Counted from the first letter of the stretch, positions 16,210 through 25,286 are shown. The stretch is 64,000 bases of DNA from Pyxidicoccus xibeiensis (GCF_024198175.1 NZ_JAJVKV010000005.1:124001-188000); one strand, 5' to 3'. Notes: generated from the sequence alone by a model not told the origin. Translations and numbers: made by a program.

Positions 16210-19143
16210 CTACTCGAAGAGCAGCACCTGCTGCACCCACGTGCTTCCGCGGCGCTGCAGCCAGTCCTGCCGTTCGTTGCGAAGGGCCAGGGCGGCGGGC
16301 TCTCCGCGCCGGATGCGGGCAAGCACCGGCTCGAAGAAGGCTGCCGCCTCGGCATCAGGAATCTCCTGGGTGGCCGCCAGAACGGCGCGCGCGCCTGACT
16401 CGATGAAGGCCAGGGGCAACCCCAGGTTCTCGTGGATATAGGCCGTGGTGTGGGCGGCGTAGCAGGCGGCGAGCAGCACCACCGGATGTCCCTGGAGGCG
16501 CTGCCCGCGCAGGTCCCCCAGGGTGAGCGCGAAGCGCCCCGTGTCCGCCGTGGGGGAGAGCACCAGCACCGAGGCATCCGCCACGCCCGGGTCGATGATG
16601 CCATGGGCATGTATCTGCACCTCGGTGGCGTCTCGCATGGCCTCCAGCACCCGCGGGGGCGTGGCCGCCGTGCCACGCAGCACGGTGAGCCCCTCGGCCA
16701 GCGGGGGCGTGGCCGTCCAGCCTCGCAGCGCGGGCAGGCGCAGCGACGCGGGGGCCAGCACGTCGGTGACGACCAGGCGGCGCTCCGCCGCCTCGGGAGC
16801 CACCCGGGACGTCGACGGAGGGCCGACACGGTAGGACCAGGCCAGCTCCGCCGGCAGCAGCCCGGCCTGGCCCTGGACGGGCGGACGCGCCAGGACATCC
16901 ACGCTCGGACAGGCGCGCAGGGCCTCCACCACCGCTGAGGGCACCAGTCCCTCGACTCCCTCGAGCGGCGTCTTCCGGGCGGCGTCGTAGTGGCCGGTGA
17001 GGCGGCCCCCGGCGTCGCGGGCGACGATGAGGGTGCGCTCGTCGTCCACGGTGACGCCCAGCACACACCGGGACGGGACGGGCAGGGCGCGCTCCTCGGC
17101 GAAGAGGGCCAGCCCCTGCTCGTGCTCGCCGTGCCGGCCCGCGTCGAGGATGAGCGAGGTGTAGCTGTAGACGCGGGCCTTGCGCGCGCTCACGTCGGAC
17201 TCCGGCAGCTTCGCGACCTCGGCCAGCGTCTGGCGCAGCAGGGCCTGGCCCTTCTGGCGGTCCTGCTCGATGAAGAAGCGCCCCTCGAAGTGGCGATACA
17301 GGGCCTCGTCGCCGGGCTCCTTCGTACCGGCGGCGCGCAGCGACTTCAACGCCTCCACCAGTTGCTGGGTGTCGTCGGGGCGGTGCTGGGGCGTGCGGGC
17401 CAGCTCCGCGAGCAGGGAGATGCGGGCCATGGACGGCTGCTGGCCGCACTGCGCGGCGCGGTCCAACTGCTGGCGGGCGCCCTCGAAGTCCAGGGCCCGG
17501 TGATGGGCGATGGCGAGGTTGGTGAGGGCCAGCTCGGCGTCGGCGCAGCTCTCGGGAGTCTGGGAGAGGAGCTCCTCCATGTAGGCGCGCGCCATGACCA
17601 GGTCGTTCCGGGCGCGGGCCAATTGTCCCAGGTCCTGGAGGACGTTGCGCCGCGTGCCCCACTCCTGGCTGCTCCGGGCCTGCTCGAGGACGCGCACGAA
17701 GTGCGCCTGGGCCTCGACGGGGCGGTGCAGGCGCACGTTCACCAACCCCAGCTCACGCCGCAGCAGCATGCAGCGGTAGGCCTGCTTCGAGCCCTCCCCG
17801 CACAGTGACTCCGCCGCCTGGAGCCGCTCCAGCGCCTGGTAGGGCTCGTCGCGCAGGGCCTCCGCCTTGGCCTGGCGCTCCTCGGCGAGCAGCGCGAACC
17901 ACGGGTCCTTCGTGGCCAGCGCCAGGGTGCGGTACTCCTCCAGGTGCTTGCGCGCGTCCAGGTACGCCAGCGCCCCCAGGAGGATGTCGTCCTGCCGGGC
18001 CTCGCGCAGTCGTGCGAGGAACTGCTCCAGCTCCGCGCCCTTCAGCTCGCTCCGGGTGAGCCGCACGTAGTCCCGGGCCAGCGGCGCGCGCACGCGGAAG
18101 TCCTGCCGGGCGGCGCGGCCCAGTGCGTCCTCGAGGTGATGCGTCCCCAGCTTCCGGTCGAGCCGCGCCACCAGGGGGCGCAGGGCCTCCACGCGCTCGG
18201 GCGAGGCCCCCGTGCGCAGGGCGTTGTAGAGGCACACCTGCGCCATGCCGGGCAGGGCGTCCACCTGCGCCGGGGAGAGGGGCTCGCCTCCCTCCACCAT
18301 GCGCTGGCAGTCCTTGCGCATGCCCTTCCAGTCCTTGCGCTCCGCCTCCGCCGCCTCCCGCAGCTGCCTGGCGCGCTGGGCCGCCTCGTCGCCCCAGCCC
18401 GGCTCCTTGAGCGCCGCCACCTGGTCGAAGGACTCCGCCGCCTGGAGCGACAGGCCGAGCGCCTGCAGCGCGAGCCCCCGGTTCCAGAGCGCCTGCGGGT
18501 GCCGGGGGTGCTCCTTCGTCACGCGCTCCAGCAGCGCCAGCGCGGCCTCCCAGTCCTGGCGCTGCATGGCCAGCACGGCCCGGTCCGTGTCCACGTCCGG
18601 CGAGGAGGGCAGCTTGTCGAGGAAGGCGGAGGCCTGCGCCAGGTCTCCGCGCAGCAGGAAGGCCATGGCGATGCCACGGTGGTCCCCGGCCTCCTCCAGC
18701 CGCGCCATCTCTCGCAGGGCCAGTGGCGGTGGCTTCGCGCCGCCGCTGCGCATCACCTCATGGGGCCGGTGCTGGTCGGCCACCGGGTACGTCACCCGCG
18801 CCTCCAGCGGACGCGTGGGCGCGTGGGCGAGCCACAGCTCGGGCGCGCCGGGCGCCGGGGCCGTGCGTGACACCACCACGAGCGTGGCGAGGCCCGCCGC
18901 CAGCGCGAGGGGCACCGCCATGAGCCAGGTCTTGTGACGCCAGGCGGACCGCGCGGGGAGGGGGGCCGGCTCGCGCTGGGGGGCCCCCAGCGCGTCGTCG
19001 GCGAGCAACTCCATGGCGAGCAGCTCCTTCATCCGCGCCTCGCACGCGTCGCAGCGGGTGAGGTGGTGGCGGAAGTTCTCCGCCTCCACCGGTGCCAGCT
19101 CCCCGTCGACGAAGAGCTCCAGCCTGCCGCAGAGCTCGCTCAT
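16210..19143 (-). CDS. Membrane anti-sigma factor fused to TPRs and a CHAT protease domain
   Basis: 977 residues in four parts. Residues 1-50 are a zinc-binding anti-sigma domain with the H-x3-C-x2-C motif (His27, Cys31, Cys34). A single membrane helix lies at about 74-92. Residues about 140-690 are helical repeats of TPR type (LWNRGLALQALGLSLQAAESF and others). The last 280 residues are a CHAT domain, a caspase-like cysteine protease fold, with the catalytic pair visible: His847 in HAHG and Cys894 in LLAACYAA. By topology the anti-sigma end is cytoplasmic and the TPR and CHAT parts periplasmic. The start codon overlaps the sigma-factor stop (ATGA, 19140-19143), so the pair is translationally coupled. 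Anti-sigma factors of this kind hold their ECF partner until a signal releases it. An intact protease in the same chain suggests sensing or self-processing; that is inference. Confidence 0.92.
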   Translation of the reverse strand: MSELCGRLELFVDGELAPVEAENFRHHLTRCDACEARMKELLAMELLADDALGAPQREPAPLPARSAWRHKTWLMAVPLALAAGLATLVVVSRTAPAPGAPELWLAHAPTRPLEARVTYPVADQHRPHEVMRSGGAKPPPLALREMARLEEAGDHRGIAMAFLLRGDLAQASAFLDKLPSSPDVDTDRAVLAMQRQDWEAALALLERVTKEHPRHPQALWNRGLALQALGLSLQAAESFDQVAALKEPGWGDEAAQRARQLREAAEAERKDWKGMRKDCQRMVEGGEPLSPAQVDALPGMAQVCLYNALRTGASPERVEALRPLVARLDRKLGTHHLEDALGRAARQDFRVRAPLARDYVRLTRSELKGAELEQFLARLREARQDDILLGALAYLDARKHLEEYRTLALATKDPWFALLAEERQAKAEALRDEPYQALERLQAAESLCGEGSKQAYRCMLLRRELGLVNVRLHRPVEAQAHFVRVLEQARSSQEWGTRRNVLQDLGQLARARNDLVMARAYMEELLSQTPESCADAELALTNLAIAHHRALDFEGARQQLDRAAQCGQQPSMARISLLAELARTPQHRPDDTQQLVEALKSLRAAGTKEPGDEALYRHFEGRFFIEQDRQKGQALLRQTLAEVAKLPESDVSARKARVYSYTSLILDAGRHGEHEQGLALFAEERALPVPSRCVLGVTVDDERTLIVARDAGGRLTGHYDAARKTPLEGVEGLVPSAVVEALRACPSVDVLARPPVQGQAGLLPAELAWSYRVGPPSTSRVAPEAAERRLVVTDVLAPASLRLPALRGWTATPPLAEGLTVLRGTAATPPRVLEAMRDATEVQIHAHGIIDPGVADASVLVLSPTADTGRFALTLGDLRGQRLQGHPVVLLAACYAAHTTAYIHENLGLPLAFIESGARAVLAATQEIPDAEAAAFFEPVLARIRRGEPAALALRNERQDWLQRRGSTWVQQVLLFE

Positions 19144-19730
19144 GATTCGACCGTGCCTTCCCGCGAGGACCGGTCCGGCGCCAGCAGCTCACGCAGGGCC
19201 TGCCGCGCCTCGGAGAGCCACCGCCCCACCGTCCCCTCGGGCGCGCTCAGTTGCTGGGCAATGGCCCGGTAGCGCAGCCCGGAGGCGTGCAGCTTGTAGG
19301 CCTCGCGCAGGTGCGGCGGCCGCAGCTGGTCGATGGCCTTCTGGAAGTCGTCCCGTGACACCTGCTCCCACTGCTCCAACGGCACCGGCTCTCCCGTCAT
19401 GTCACCCTGCACGACGCGCAGCGCGGGCGCGCCGAGCACCTCGGTGCGCCGCCGCCGGCAGTGGTCCAGGAAGCGGTTGCTCAGCGTGGTGCTCAGCCAC
19501 ACGCTCACCGCCCCCGCGTTCTCCCCCGCCAGCTTGTCGAAGTGGCGGTACGCGCGCTCCAGCGTCTCCTGGACCAGGTCCTCCGGGTCGATGGTTCCCC
19601 CGGCGCACAGCCGCCGGGCGACCTTCAGAAGGACGGGCCGTCTCGCACGGGTGAACTCGTCGAACTGGCGGTGCTGCCCTTCATCCATCGTCGCGCCGCC
19701 CCTTGCTGCCATCTTCTCATGTGTTTCCAC
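19140..19730 (-). CDS. ECF-type RNA polymerase sigma factor
   Basis: 196 residues if started at the GTG at 19730; in-frame ATGs at 19712 and 19688 are also possible, the last preceded by AAGGGG and giving 182 residues. Region 2 is clear (DPEDLVQETLERAYRHFDKL, the -10 recognition helix region) and region 4 has the helix-turn-helix LRYRAIAQQLSAPEGTVGRW, which reads the -35 element. The overall size is typical of group 4 sigma factors. It overlaps the anti-sigma/CHAT gene by four bases and is the first gene of that unit. As with most ECF systems, autoregulation from an upstream promoter is likely, but I could not pick out a certain promoter in the 159 bases before it. Confidence 0.93.
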   Translation of the reverse strand: METHEKMAARGGATMDEGQHRQFDEFTRARRPVLLKVARRLCAGGTIDPEDLVQETLERAYRHFDKLAGENAGAVSVWLSTTLSNRFLDHCRRRRTEVLGAPALRVVQGDMTGEPVPLEQWEQVSRDDFQKAIDQLRPPHLREAYKLHASGLRYRAIAQQLSAPEGTVGRWLSEARQALRELLAPDRSSREGTVES

Positions 19731-19889
19731 GCGTGGAGCGCCCCCTGCGCACGGAGAAAACGCGCTTCGGGCAATCCCTTCGGGGAAATCGTATTTTGCG
19801 CTGCGTCAGGGGCGACGGCCAGAGGATTTCACGCGGGGTGAGGGGCGCACCCGGGGCGGGAGGTAGGCGGATGGCGCCGCCGGGGGGGC

Positions 19890-21092
19890 TCAGGGGCTCA
19901 GCGAGGCCACCAGGGCCGGCCAGTCGGTGCCGGGGGGGAGGCGGCCCTCGGCGTGCTCGGGGCGGCCCCCGCCCCGGCCTCCCGCGGCCTCGGCGGCCCG
20001 CTTGAGGAAGGCGCCGCAGCCGAAGGTGGCGCTGGCGCCACGGGCAATGAGGACGGGCATGCCTTCCGGGACACGGCCGGCGAGCAGCACCACGGCCTCC
20101 GGCCGGGAGGTGAGGCGCGCGGCCACGGCGCGCAGCTGCTCGGGCCCGGCGCCGTCGAGCACCGCCACCACGCGCTTGTCCGGGGACGCCTCCAGTGCGG
20201 CGGCCAGCGCTCCCGCGGTGTGCTCGGCCAGGCGCGCGCGGGCGGCGCCCAGCGCCTCGCGGGCCTCGGTCAGCTCGCGGCGCAGCTTGTCCACGGCGGC
20301 CGGCACCTCCATGGCGCCACAGGTGAAGGCGCGGCCCATGGCGCGCAGCGTGCCGGCCTCGTCCCACAGCTCGCGCCGGGCGCGCGGGCCCGCGGAGAAG
20401 AGGACGCGGCCCTTGCCCTTGTAGCGCTCCACGCCGAGCACCCGCACCAGGCCCACCTGCGCCGAGCGCGTGCAGTGCGTGCCACCGCAGGGGGACACGT
20501 CGAAGTCGCCAATCTGGATGACGCGGATGTTGTCGGTCACCTTGGGGGCGCGGCGCAGGGGCAGCGCGGCCAGCTCCTCGGGCGTGGGGAAGAAGGCCCG
20601 GATGGGGATGTCCTCGTCGATGATGGCGTTGACGAGCGTCTCCGCCTCGGCCACCTGGCACTCGTCCAGGGTGTCCTGGTCCGTGTCGATGGTGCACAGC
20701 GTCTCGCCCAGGCGCGAGGACACGGTGGCCGCCCCGGCCACGTCCACCAGCGCGCGAGACAGCATGTGCTGGCCGGTGTGCAGCGCCATGTTGGCCCGGC
20801 GGCGCAGCTTCTCCACCTCGCCCGTCAGCTCGGTGCCGGGAGCCGGGAGCGCACCGCCCTCGGGGACGTCCAGCAGGTGATGGACGGTGCCGGCGTCATC
20901 CACCTGCACGTCGCGCACGGGCAGGCCGCCGAGCACGCCCCTATCTCCCATCTGCCCACCGGCCTCCGGATAGAAGGCGGTGCGCTCGAGGACGACGGAG
21001 GGCGCACCGCTCCAGGCGCCGTGGGCGACGACGCGGGCGGTGAAGCGCAGCAGGAAGGGGTCGGCGTGGTAGAGGCGCTCTGTGGAGTGCAT
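19890..21092 (-). CDS. Alanyl-tRNA editing protein, AlaX type with DHHA1 domain
   Basis: 400 residues. The N-terminal beta domain contains the AFYPEAGGQ motif of AlaRS/AlaX proteins. The editing domain (tRNA_SAD) has both zinc motifs: HTGQH (HxxxH) and CGGTHC (CxxxH). The C-terminal 150 residues match the DHHA1 domain of alanyl-tRNA synthetase, ending in the Gly-rich segment AGGRGGGRPEHAEG. There is no aminoacylation domain, so this is a stand-alone enzyme that would remove Ser or Gly wrongly charged on tRNA-Ala in the cytoplasm. The start at 21092 begins right at the conserved domain, although the ribosome site is weak. It diverges from the DsbA-like gene, and the 148 bases between them must hold both promoters. 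Confidence 0.93.
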   Translation of the reverse strand: MHSTERLYHADPFLLRFTARVVAHGAWSGAPSVVLERTAFYPEAGGQMGDRGVLGGLPVRDVQVDDAGTVHHLLDVPEGGALPAPGTELTGEVEKLRRRANMALHTGQHMLSRALVDVAGAATVSSRLGETLCTIDTDQDTLDECQVAEAETLVNAIIDEDIPIRAFFPTPEELAALPLRRAPKVTDNIRVIQIGDFDVSPCGGTHCTRSAQVGLVRVLGVERYKGKGRVLFSAGPRARRELWDEAGTLRAMGRAFTCGAMEVPAAVDKLRRELTEAREALGAARARLAEHTAGALAAALEASPDKRVVAVLDGAGPEQLRAVAARLTSRPEAVVLLAGRVPEGMPVLIARGASATFGCGAFLKRAAEAAGGRGGGRPEHAEGRLPPGTDWPALVASLSP

Positions 21093-21240
21093 GACGTGGG
21101 AAGGGATAACACGGGCTCGCTGAAACCCGCGCGCGGCTCGTGTCACTCCTCCTTGCGCGGGAGAGAAGGCCCCGCGCCGCCGGCCCCCCGAGCGGGAGGC
21201 CTGGCGCTCCAGCTCCCATCCAGCCAAGGAAGGTCCTCCC

Positions 21241-21894
21241 ATGAAGCTCGTGGTCTCCATTGCCATGTCCGCAGGTGCCCTGCTGCTGCTCTCCGCGCCG
21301 GTGCTCGCCGGCGACAAGCACAAGTCCTGTGAAGGCAAGCCCTGCGCGAAGACGCAGGCCGCCACCGAGAGCAAGCTGCTCGCCGCCACGCCGCGCGCGG
21401 AGGCGCCTTCACTCGGGCCCCGCGACGCGCCGGTGACGGTGGAGGTGTGGTCGGACTTCCAGTGCCCGTTCTGCGCGAGGGGCGCCTCGCTCGTCGACGA
21501 GCTGCGCGAGAAGTATGGCGACAAGGTGCGCATCGTCTTCCGTCACCAGCCGCTGCCCACCCACGACAACGCGCGGCTGGCCGCCATCGCCACCATGGCC
21601 GCGCACGAGCAGGGGAAGTTCTGGGAGATGCACGACGTGCTCTTCGACAACCAGCGCTCCCTGGAGCGCGAGTCGCTGGAGAAGTACGCGCGGCAGCTGG
21701 GCCTGGACCTGGCCCGCTTCCGCAAGGCGCTGGAGAGCAGCGCGCTGGCGAACTACGTGGACACGGAGGTGGTGGAGGCGCAGCGGCGCGGCATCGCCGG
21801 CACGCCCACCTTCTTCATCAACGGCAAGGCGGTGATGGGCGCGCGGCCGCTGGCGGACTTCGCCCAGGTCATCGACGCCGAGCTGAAGCACTGA
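21241..21894 (+). CDS. Exported DsbA-family thioredoxin-like protein
   Basis: 217 residues with a signal peptide (about 1-23, ending VLAG) and a DsbA/Thioredoxin_4 fold. The active site is FQCPFC (Cys75, Cys78, CPFC type) after a VEVWSDF strand, and the cis-proline loop is IAGTPTF. After the signal peptide there is a short region with two further Cys (CEGKPC) whose role is unclear. The helical insert (NARLAAIATMAAHEQGKFWE) is characteristic of the DsbA group. The protein should form, break or reshuffle disulphides in the periplasm. The ribosome site AAGGAAGG lies just before the ATG. Confidence 0.94.
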   Translation: MKLVVSIAMSAGALLLLSAPVLAGDKHKSCEGKPCAKTQAATESKLLAATPRAEAPSLGPRDAPVTVEVWSDFQCPFCARGASLVDELREKYGDKVRIVFRHQPLPTHDNARLAAIATMAAHEQGKFWEMHDVLFDNQRSLERESLEKYARQLGLDLARFRKALESSALANYVDTEVVEAQRRGIAGTPTFFINGKAVMGARPLADFAQVIDAELKH

Positions 21895-21914
21895 GCGCGC
21901 CCGAGCCCCGCGGC

Positions 21915-21931
21915 CCGGCCTCTCAGGCCGG
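21915..21931. terminator. Hairpin between converging genes
   Basis: CCGGCCT (21915-21921) and AGGCCGG (21925-21931) form a 7-bp stem with a 3-base loop, overlapping the P450 stop codon and 20 bases after the DsbA-like stop. It is a candidate bidirectional terminator without a T-tract. Confidence 0.45.
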
Positions 21932-23155
21932 CTCCCACTCGGCGTGGAGCTGCCGCGGGCCCCGGTGCAGGAAGTTGGGCAGGTAGACGACGGCGTTGCC
22001 CGGTGCCAGGCGCAGGCCGGGCAGCCGCTCCAGGAGCAGCTCCAGCGCGATACGGACCTCCATGCGGGCCAGCGGGGCGCCGATGCAGTAGTGGATGCCC
22101 AGCCCGAAGCCCAGGTGCCGGCCCACGTCCGGGCGACGTGGGTCGGCGCGGTCCGGCGCGTGGAAGGCGGCGGCGTCGCGGTTGGCGGAGGCGTACAGGA
22201 TGAGCAGCCGCGCGCCCTCGGGCACCTCCTCGCCGCCAAGAGTCAGCGCGCGGCGCGTGGTGCGCATCATCCCCTGCACGGGCGAGTCCAGCCGCAGCGC
22301 CTCTTCGATGGCGGCGGGGATGAGGCTCGGGTCCTCCCGCAGGCCGCGCAGGCGCTCCGGCTCCTTCAACAGCATCACCAGCGTGTTGCCCAGCAGGTTG
22401 GCTGTCGTCTCGTGCCCGGCGAAGTGCAGCATGGACAGCAGGCTGATGAGCTCCACGTCGCTCAGCGGGGGCGTGTCCTCGTGGCGCGCCTCGATGAGCG
22501 CGCTGATGAGGTCGTCCTTCGGCGCGCGCCGCCGCTCGGCGATGTGGCCCGCGAGGTACTTCTGGACGGCCACCAGGCCGCGGGCGCACTCCACCTGCCG
22601 GGGCACCGGAGCATTTCCCGCGGACAGGGTGGACAGGTCCTCCGTCCAGGCCTTGAGCCGCTCCAGGTCCGAGTCCGGCAGCCCGAGGATGGCGCCGATG
22701 ACTCGCGCGGGCAGGGGGAAGGCCAGCTTCTCCACGAGGTCCGCCCGGCCGGTGCGCGCGAAGGCGTCCACCAGCTCCGCGGCGATGGCTCGCACGCGGG
22801 GCTCCATGGCGGAGACGCGGTGGGGCGCCAGGGCCTTGGTGACGATGACGCGCATCCGCGTGTGGTTGGGCGGGTCGTCGTCCACGAGCGCCGGCACCTG
22901 GGGGTAGCCCTGCGCCAGCACCGCCAGCACCTCGGGCGCAGGGGGGACGGGGTTGCGGAAGGCGTTTGCGGACAGGAAGTCGCCCGGGTTGAGCAGCACC
23001 GTCTTCACGTCCTCGTAGCGGGAGACCACCCACAGGTGCAGCTGCTCGCTGAACTGGACGGGGGCCTCCTGGCGAAGGCGCGCGTAGAGCGGATACGGGT
23101 CTTCTACGTACCGGGGCTCGAAGCGGCTGGAGAAGGCGGGGGGAGGCGTCGACAT
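21923..23155 (-). CDS. Cytochrome P450
   Basis: 410-residue soluble bacterial P450 of normal length. The heme-ligand loop is FGLGIHYCIGAPLAR with the ligand Cys357. The oxygen-activating I-helix is HFAGHETTAN, with the acid-alcohol type 'E-T-T' ending, and the K-helix ExxR is EEALR. The N-terminal YVEDPYPLYARLRQEAPV segment is the usual start of this group (CYP107-like style). It probably hydroxylates a small hydrophobic molecule using a ferredoxin system; no ferredoxin or biosynthetic cluster is next to it. It starts 22 bases after the histidine-kinase stop in the same direction, so co-transcription with that kinase and its regulator is likely, which is unusual for a P450. Confidence 0.95.
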   Translation of the reverse strand: MSTPPPAFSSRFEPRYVEDPYPLYARLRQEAPVQFSEQLHLWVVSRYEDVKTVLLNPGDFLSANAFRNPVPPAPEVLAVLAQGYPQVPALVDDDPPNHTRMRVIVTKALAPHRVSAMEPRVRAIAAELVDAFARTGRADLVEKLAFPLPARVIGAILGLPDSDLERLKAWTEDLSTLSAGNAPVPRQVECARGLVAVQKYLAGHIAERRRAPKDDLISALIEARHEDTPPLSDVELISLLSMLHFAGHETTANLLGNTLVMLLKEPERLRGLREDPSLIPAAIEEALRLDSPVQGMMRTTRRALTLGGEEVPEGARLLILYASANRDAAAFHAPDRADPRRPDVGRHLGFGLGIHYCIGAPLARMEVRIALELLLERLPGLRLAPGNAVVYLPNFLHRGPRQLHAEWEPA

Positions 23156-23177
23156 GGCCGACAGCCTACCCGGGCGC

Positions 23178-24521
23178 TCACAACACGTCCCGCGGGGGCT
23201 TCTTGAGAAGGCTGGCGGTGTCGGACAGCCCCAGCTCCAGCGGAGGAATCCGCGGCAGGCGGATGGTGAAGGTGGTCCCCTGGCCCGGGGCGGTGTCCAC
23301 GGTGATGACGCCCCGGTGCGCGGTGACGATGCCGTGCACCACGGCCAGGCCCATGCCTGTGCCCTCGCCCTCGGGCTTGGTGGTGAAGAAGGGCTCGAAC
23401 ACCTTCGCACGCACCTCGGGGGACATGCCCACGCCGGAGTCGCGCACCGACAGCAGCGCCTCTTCGCCCTCCATCCACGTGGACACGGCGATGCGCCCGC
23501 CTTCGGGCATGGCCTGCGCCGCATTCATCAGGAGATTGACGACCACCTGGGCAATCTGCCCGGGGTGGCCGAGCAGGTGGGGTATCTCCTTCAGCTCCAG
23601 GACGGCGTCACACTGGGGGCCCAGCTGGCCGCGGGCGATGCGCAGCGCGACGGCCACCTCCTGGTTGAGGTCGTACTCCACCATCGCCTCCGGGTCCCCG
23701 CGCGCGAAGCGGCGCAGGTCCGCGACGATGGCCGTCACCCGGCGGATGCCGTCCAGCGTGGCCGGCAGCACGTCCTCCACGTACTCGTGAAGCACCGGCG
23801 GCAGCTCCCGGCACCCCCGGAGGTCCAGGAGGAGGGAGTTGACGTTGCTCTTCACGTAGCTCATCGGGTTGTTGATTTCGTGCGCCACGCCGGCCGCCAG
23901 CATGCCCAGGCTGGTGAGCCGCTCCTGCTCGCGGGCCCGCTGGTGGGCCAGGTCGAGCTGCTCGTGCGCCCGCGCCAGCTCCTCGTGCTGCTGCGCCAGG
24001 CTGCGCAGCGCCTGGTGGGTGAGGAAGACGCGCCCCTCGGAGATGAGGTAGGTGAGCAGCGAGACCAGGACGAAGCAGGCGGGTATCAGCGGCGGGCAGC
24101 CATCCACCAGGGCCACGCCCGCCACCAGCGCGAGCATCAACCCCAGGCGAAGGCGCGCGCGCGGGTCCACGAAGCGGTCCACCCAGAGCGCGTTGAGGGG
24201 CAGGTACAGCCACATGGGCAGCGCCCAGTCACTGGCCAGGCCATAGAAGACATTGGCCAGCATGTTCACCGTGAACCGCAAGGACTCGGCGGTGCGGGTG
24301 TGCTGGGAGAAGAAGCGCTGCGCGAGCACCTGGTTGAAGGCGGTGACCGCGATGAACACCGCGGTCATCATGGCGATGCGCGTCCACTGGCCCCAGATGC
24401 TGGAGACGAGCAGCAGGTGGATTAAGATGCAGGCCACCAGCGTGACGCGCTTGAGCCGGATGTTCACCCACGTCGTGTCGGCTTCCGGGTCAACGGGCGT
24501 CACGGCCTGCCGCTGCTTCAT
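23178..24521 (-). CDS. Membrane sensor histidine kinase
   Basis: 447 residues. About five or six hydrophobic segments lie between residues 28 and 162 (two near 28-65, others near 90-112 and 125-162), so the sensor is membrane-embedded with little periplasmic exposure. A coiled-coil linker (about 168-205) leads to the dimerisation domain with phospho-acceptor His214 in AHEINNP, an N-box NLLMNAAQA, a G1 box DSGVGMSP, an F-box FEPFFTTK and a G2 box GTGMGLAVV. This is the HPK4/NtrB-like H-box type. The start overlaps the response-regulator stop by four bases (24518-24521), making the pair a coupled two-component system. Confidence 0.95.
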   Translation of the reverse strand: MKQRQAVTPVDPEADTTWVNIRLKRVTLVACILIHLLLVSSIWGQWTRIAMMTAVFIAVTAFNQVLAQRFFSQHTRTAESLRFTVNMLANVFYGLASDWALPMWLYLPLNALWVDRFVDPRARLRLGLMLALVAGVALVDGCPPLIPACFVLVSLLTYLISEGRVFLTHQALRSLAQQHEELARAHEQLDLAHQRAREQERLTSLGMLAAGVAHEINNPMSYVKSNVNSLLLDLRGCRELPPVLHEYVEDVLPATLDGIRRVTAIVADLRRFARGDPEAMVEYDLNQEVAVALRIARGQLGPQCDAVLELKEIPHLLGHPGQIAQVVVNLLMNAAQAMPEGGRIAVSTWMEGEEALLSVRDSGVGMSPEVRAKVFEPFFTTKPEGEGTGMGLAVVHGIVTAHRGVITVDTAPGQGTTFTIRLPRIPPLELGLSDTASLLKKPPRDVL

Positions 24522-25213
24522 GCGTTGCCTACACCCGGCCGTTCCGACGTCGCCGCCACTTCCGTGCGCACGGGCAGCTCCAGCCGAAGCCGCTGGGGAC
24601 CTCCGACTTCCGCCACGAAGGACAGCCGCCCGCCGTAGCGCTCCAGCAGGCCGCCCACCATCTTCAGGCTGTCCGCGGCCAGCACGCCCGCGAAGCGCTC
24701 GATGATGGAGAGGGCCTGCTCGGCCGGAAAGGCGGGGTCCGCCATCTGGACCTTCAGCACCATGGAGGCGTCGGACATCCCCACCTCCGCGCTCACGCCC
24801 TGCGGCGCCGCGCGGAAGGGGGCATATAACTGCGCCAGCGTCTCTCGCTGACGCAGCAGGCCGGTGAGGTACGTCACCAGCTCCGCGTCATCCCACGGCT
24901 TGCTGATGAAGCGGCAGATCTCCCCTTCGTTGACGGACGCCACCACCGACTTGAAGTCCGCGTAGCCGGAGATGATGAGCCGCAGCGCCAGCGGGTGGCT
25001 GCGCTTGACGCGCTGGAGCAGCTCGCTGCCGGTCATCCCCGGCATCCGGAAGTCCGTCAGGACGATGTCCGGGCTGAACTCCTTGAGCCGCTCCAGGGCC
25101 TCGTTGCCACTGAAGGCCACCTGGACCTCGAAGCCTTCTCTCCGGAACAAGCGTCGCAGGGCGTGTGCCACCTGCGGCTCGTCGTCCACCACCAGCAGCT
25201 TGAAAGCTTCCAT
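24518..25213 (-). CDS. Response regulator with unrecognised C-terminal domain
   Basis: 231 residues starting at the ATG at 25213, with GGAG 10 bases upstream. Residues 1-120 are a receiver domain: acidic pair in VVDDEPQ, phospho-acceptor Asp54 in LTDFRMPG, switch residues in IISGYAD, and SKPWDD for the conserved Lys. The final 100 residues have no helix-turn-helix or enzymatic motif that I recognise; they include a long helix (PAEQALSIIERFAGVLAADS) and an end strand (LRLELPV) that resembles the last strand of kinase ATPase domains. It is therefore unlikely to be a simple DNA-binding regulator. It is the first gene of the RR/HK/P450 run. Confidence 0.93.
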   Translation of the reverse strand: MEAFKLLVVDDEPQVAHALRRLFRREGFEVQVAFSGNEALERLKEFSPDIVLTDFRMPGMTGSELLQRVKRSHPLALRLIISGYADFKSVVASVNEGEICRFISKPWDDAELVTYLTGLLRQRETLAQLYAPFRAAPQGVSAEVGMSDASMVLKVQMADPAFPAEQALSIIERFAGVLAADSLKMVGGLLERYGGRLSFVAEVGGPQRLRLELPVRTEVAATSERPGVGNA

Positions 25214-25240
25214 GACAGCGTCGGCTCCTATGGGCGGCCA

Positions 25241-25286
25241 CTGTAACGGAGGCCCGTTCGATTTGCCCTGGGTCTGTAACAGAGGC
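25241..25286 (-). promoter_or_regulatory. Direct repeat upstream of the response-regulator/kinase operon
   Basis: CTGTAACGGAGGC (25241-25253) and CTGTAACAGAGGC (25274-25286) match at 12 of 13 bases and start 33 bases apart, about three helical turns. They lie 28-73 bases before the regulator start codon. This spacing suits two protein molecules bound on the same face of DNA. Confidence 0.5.
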
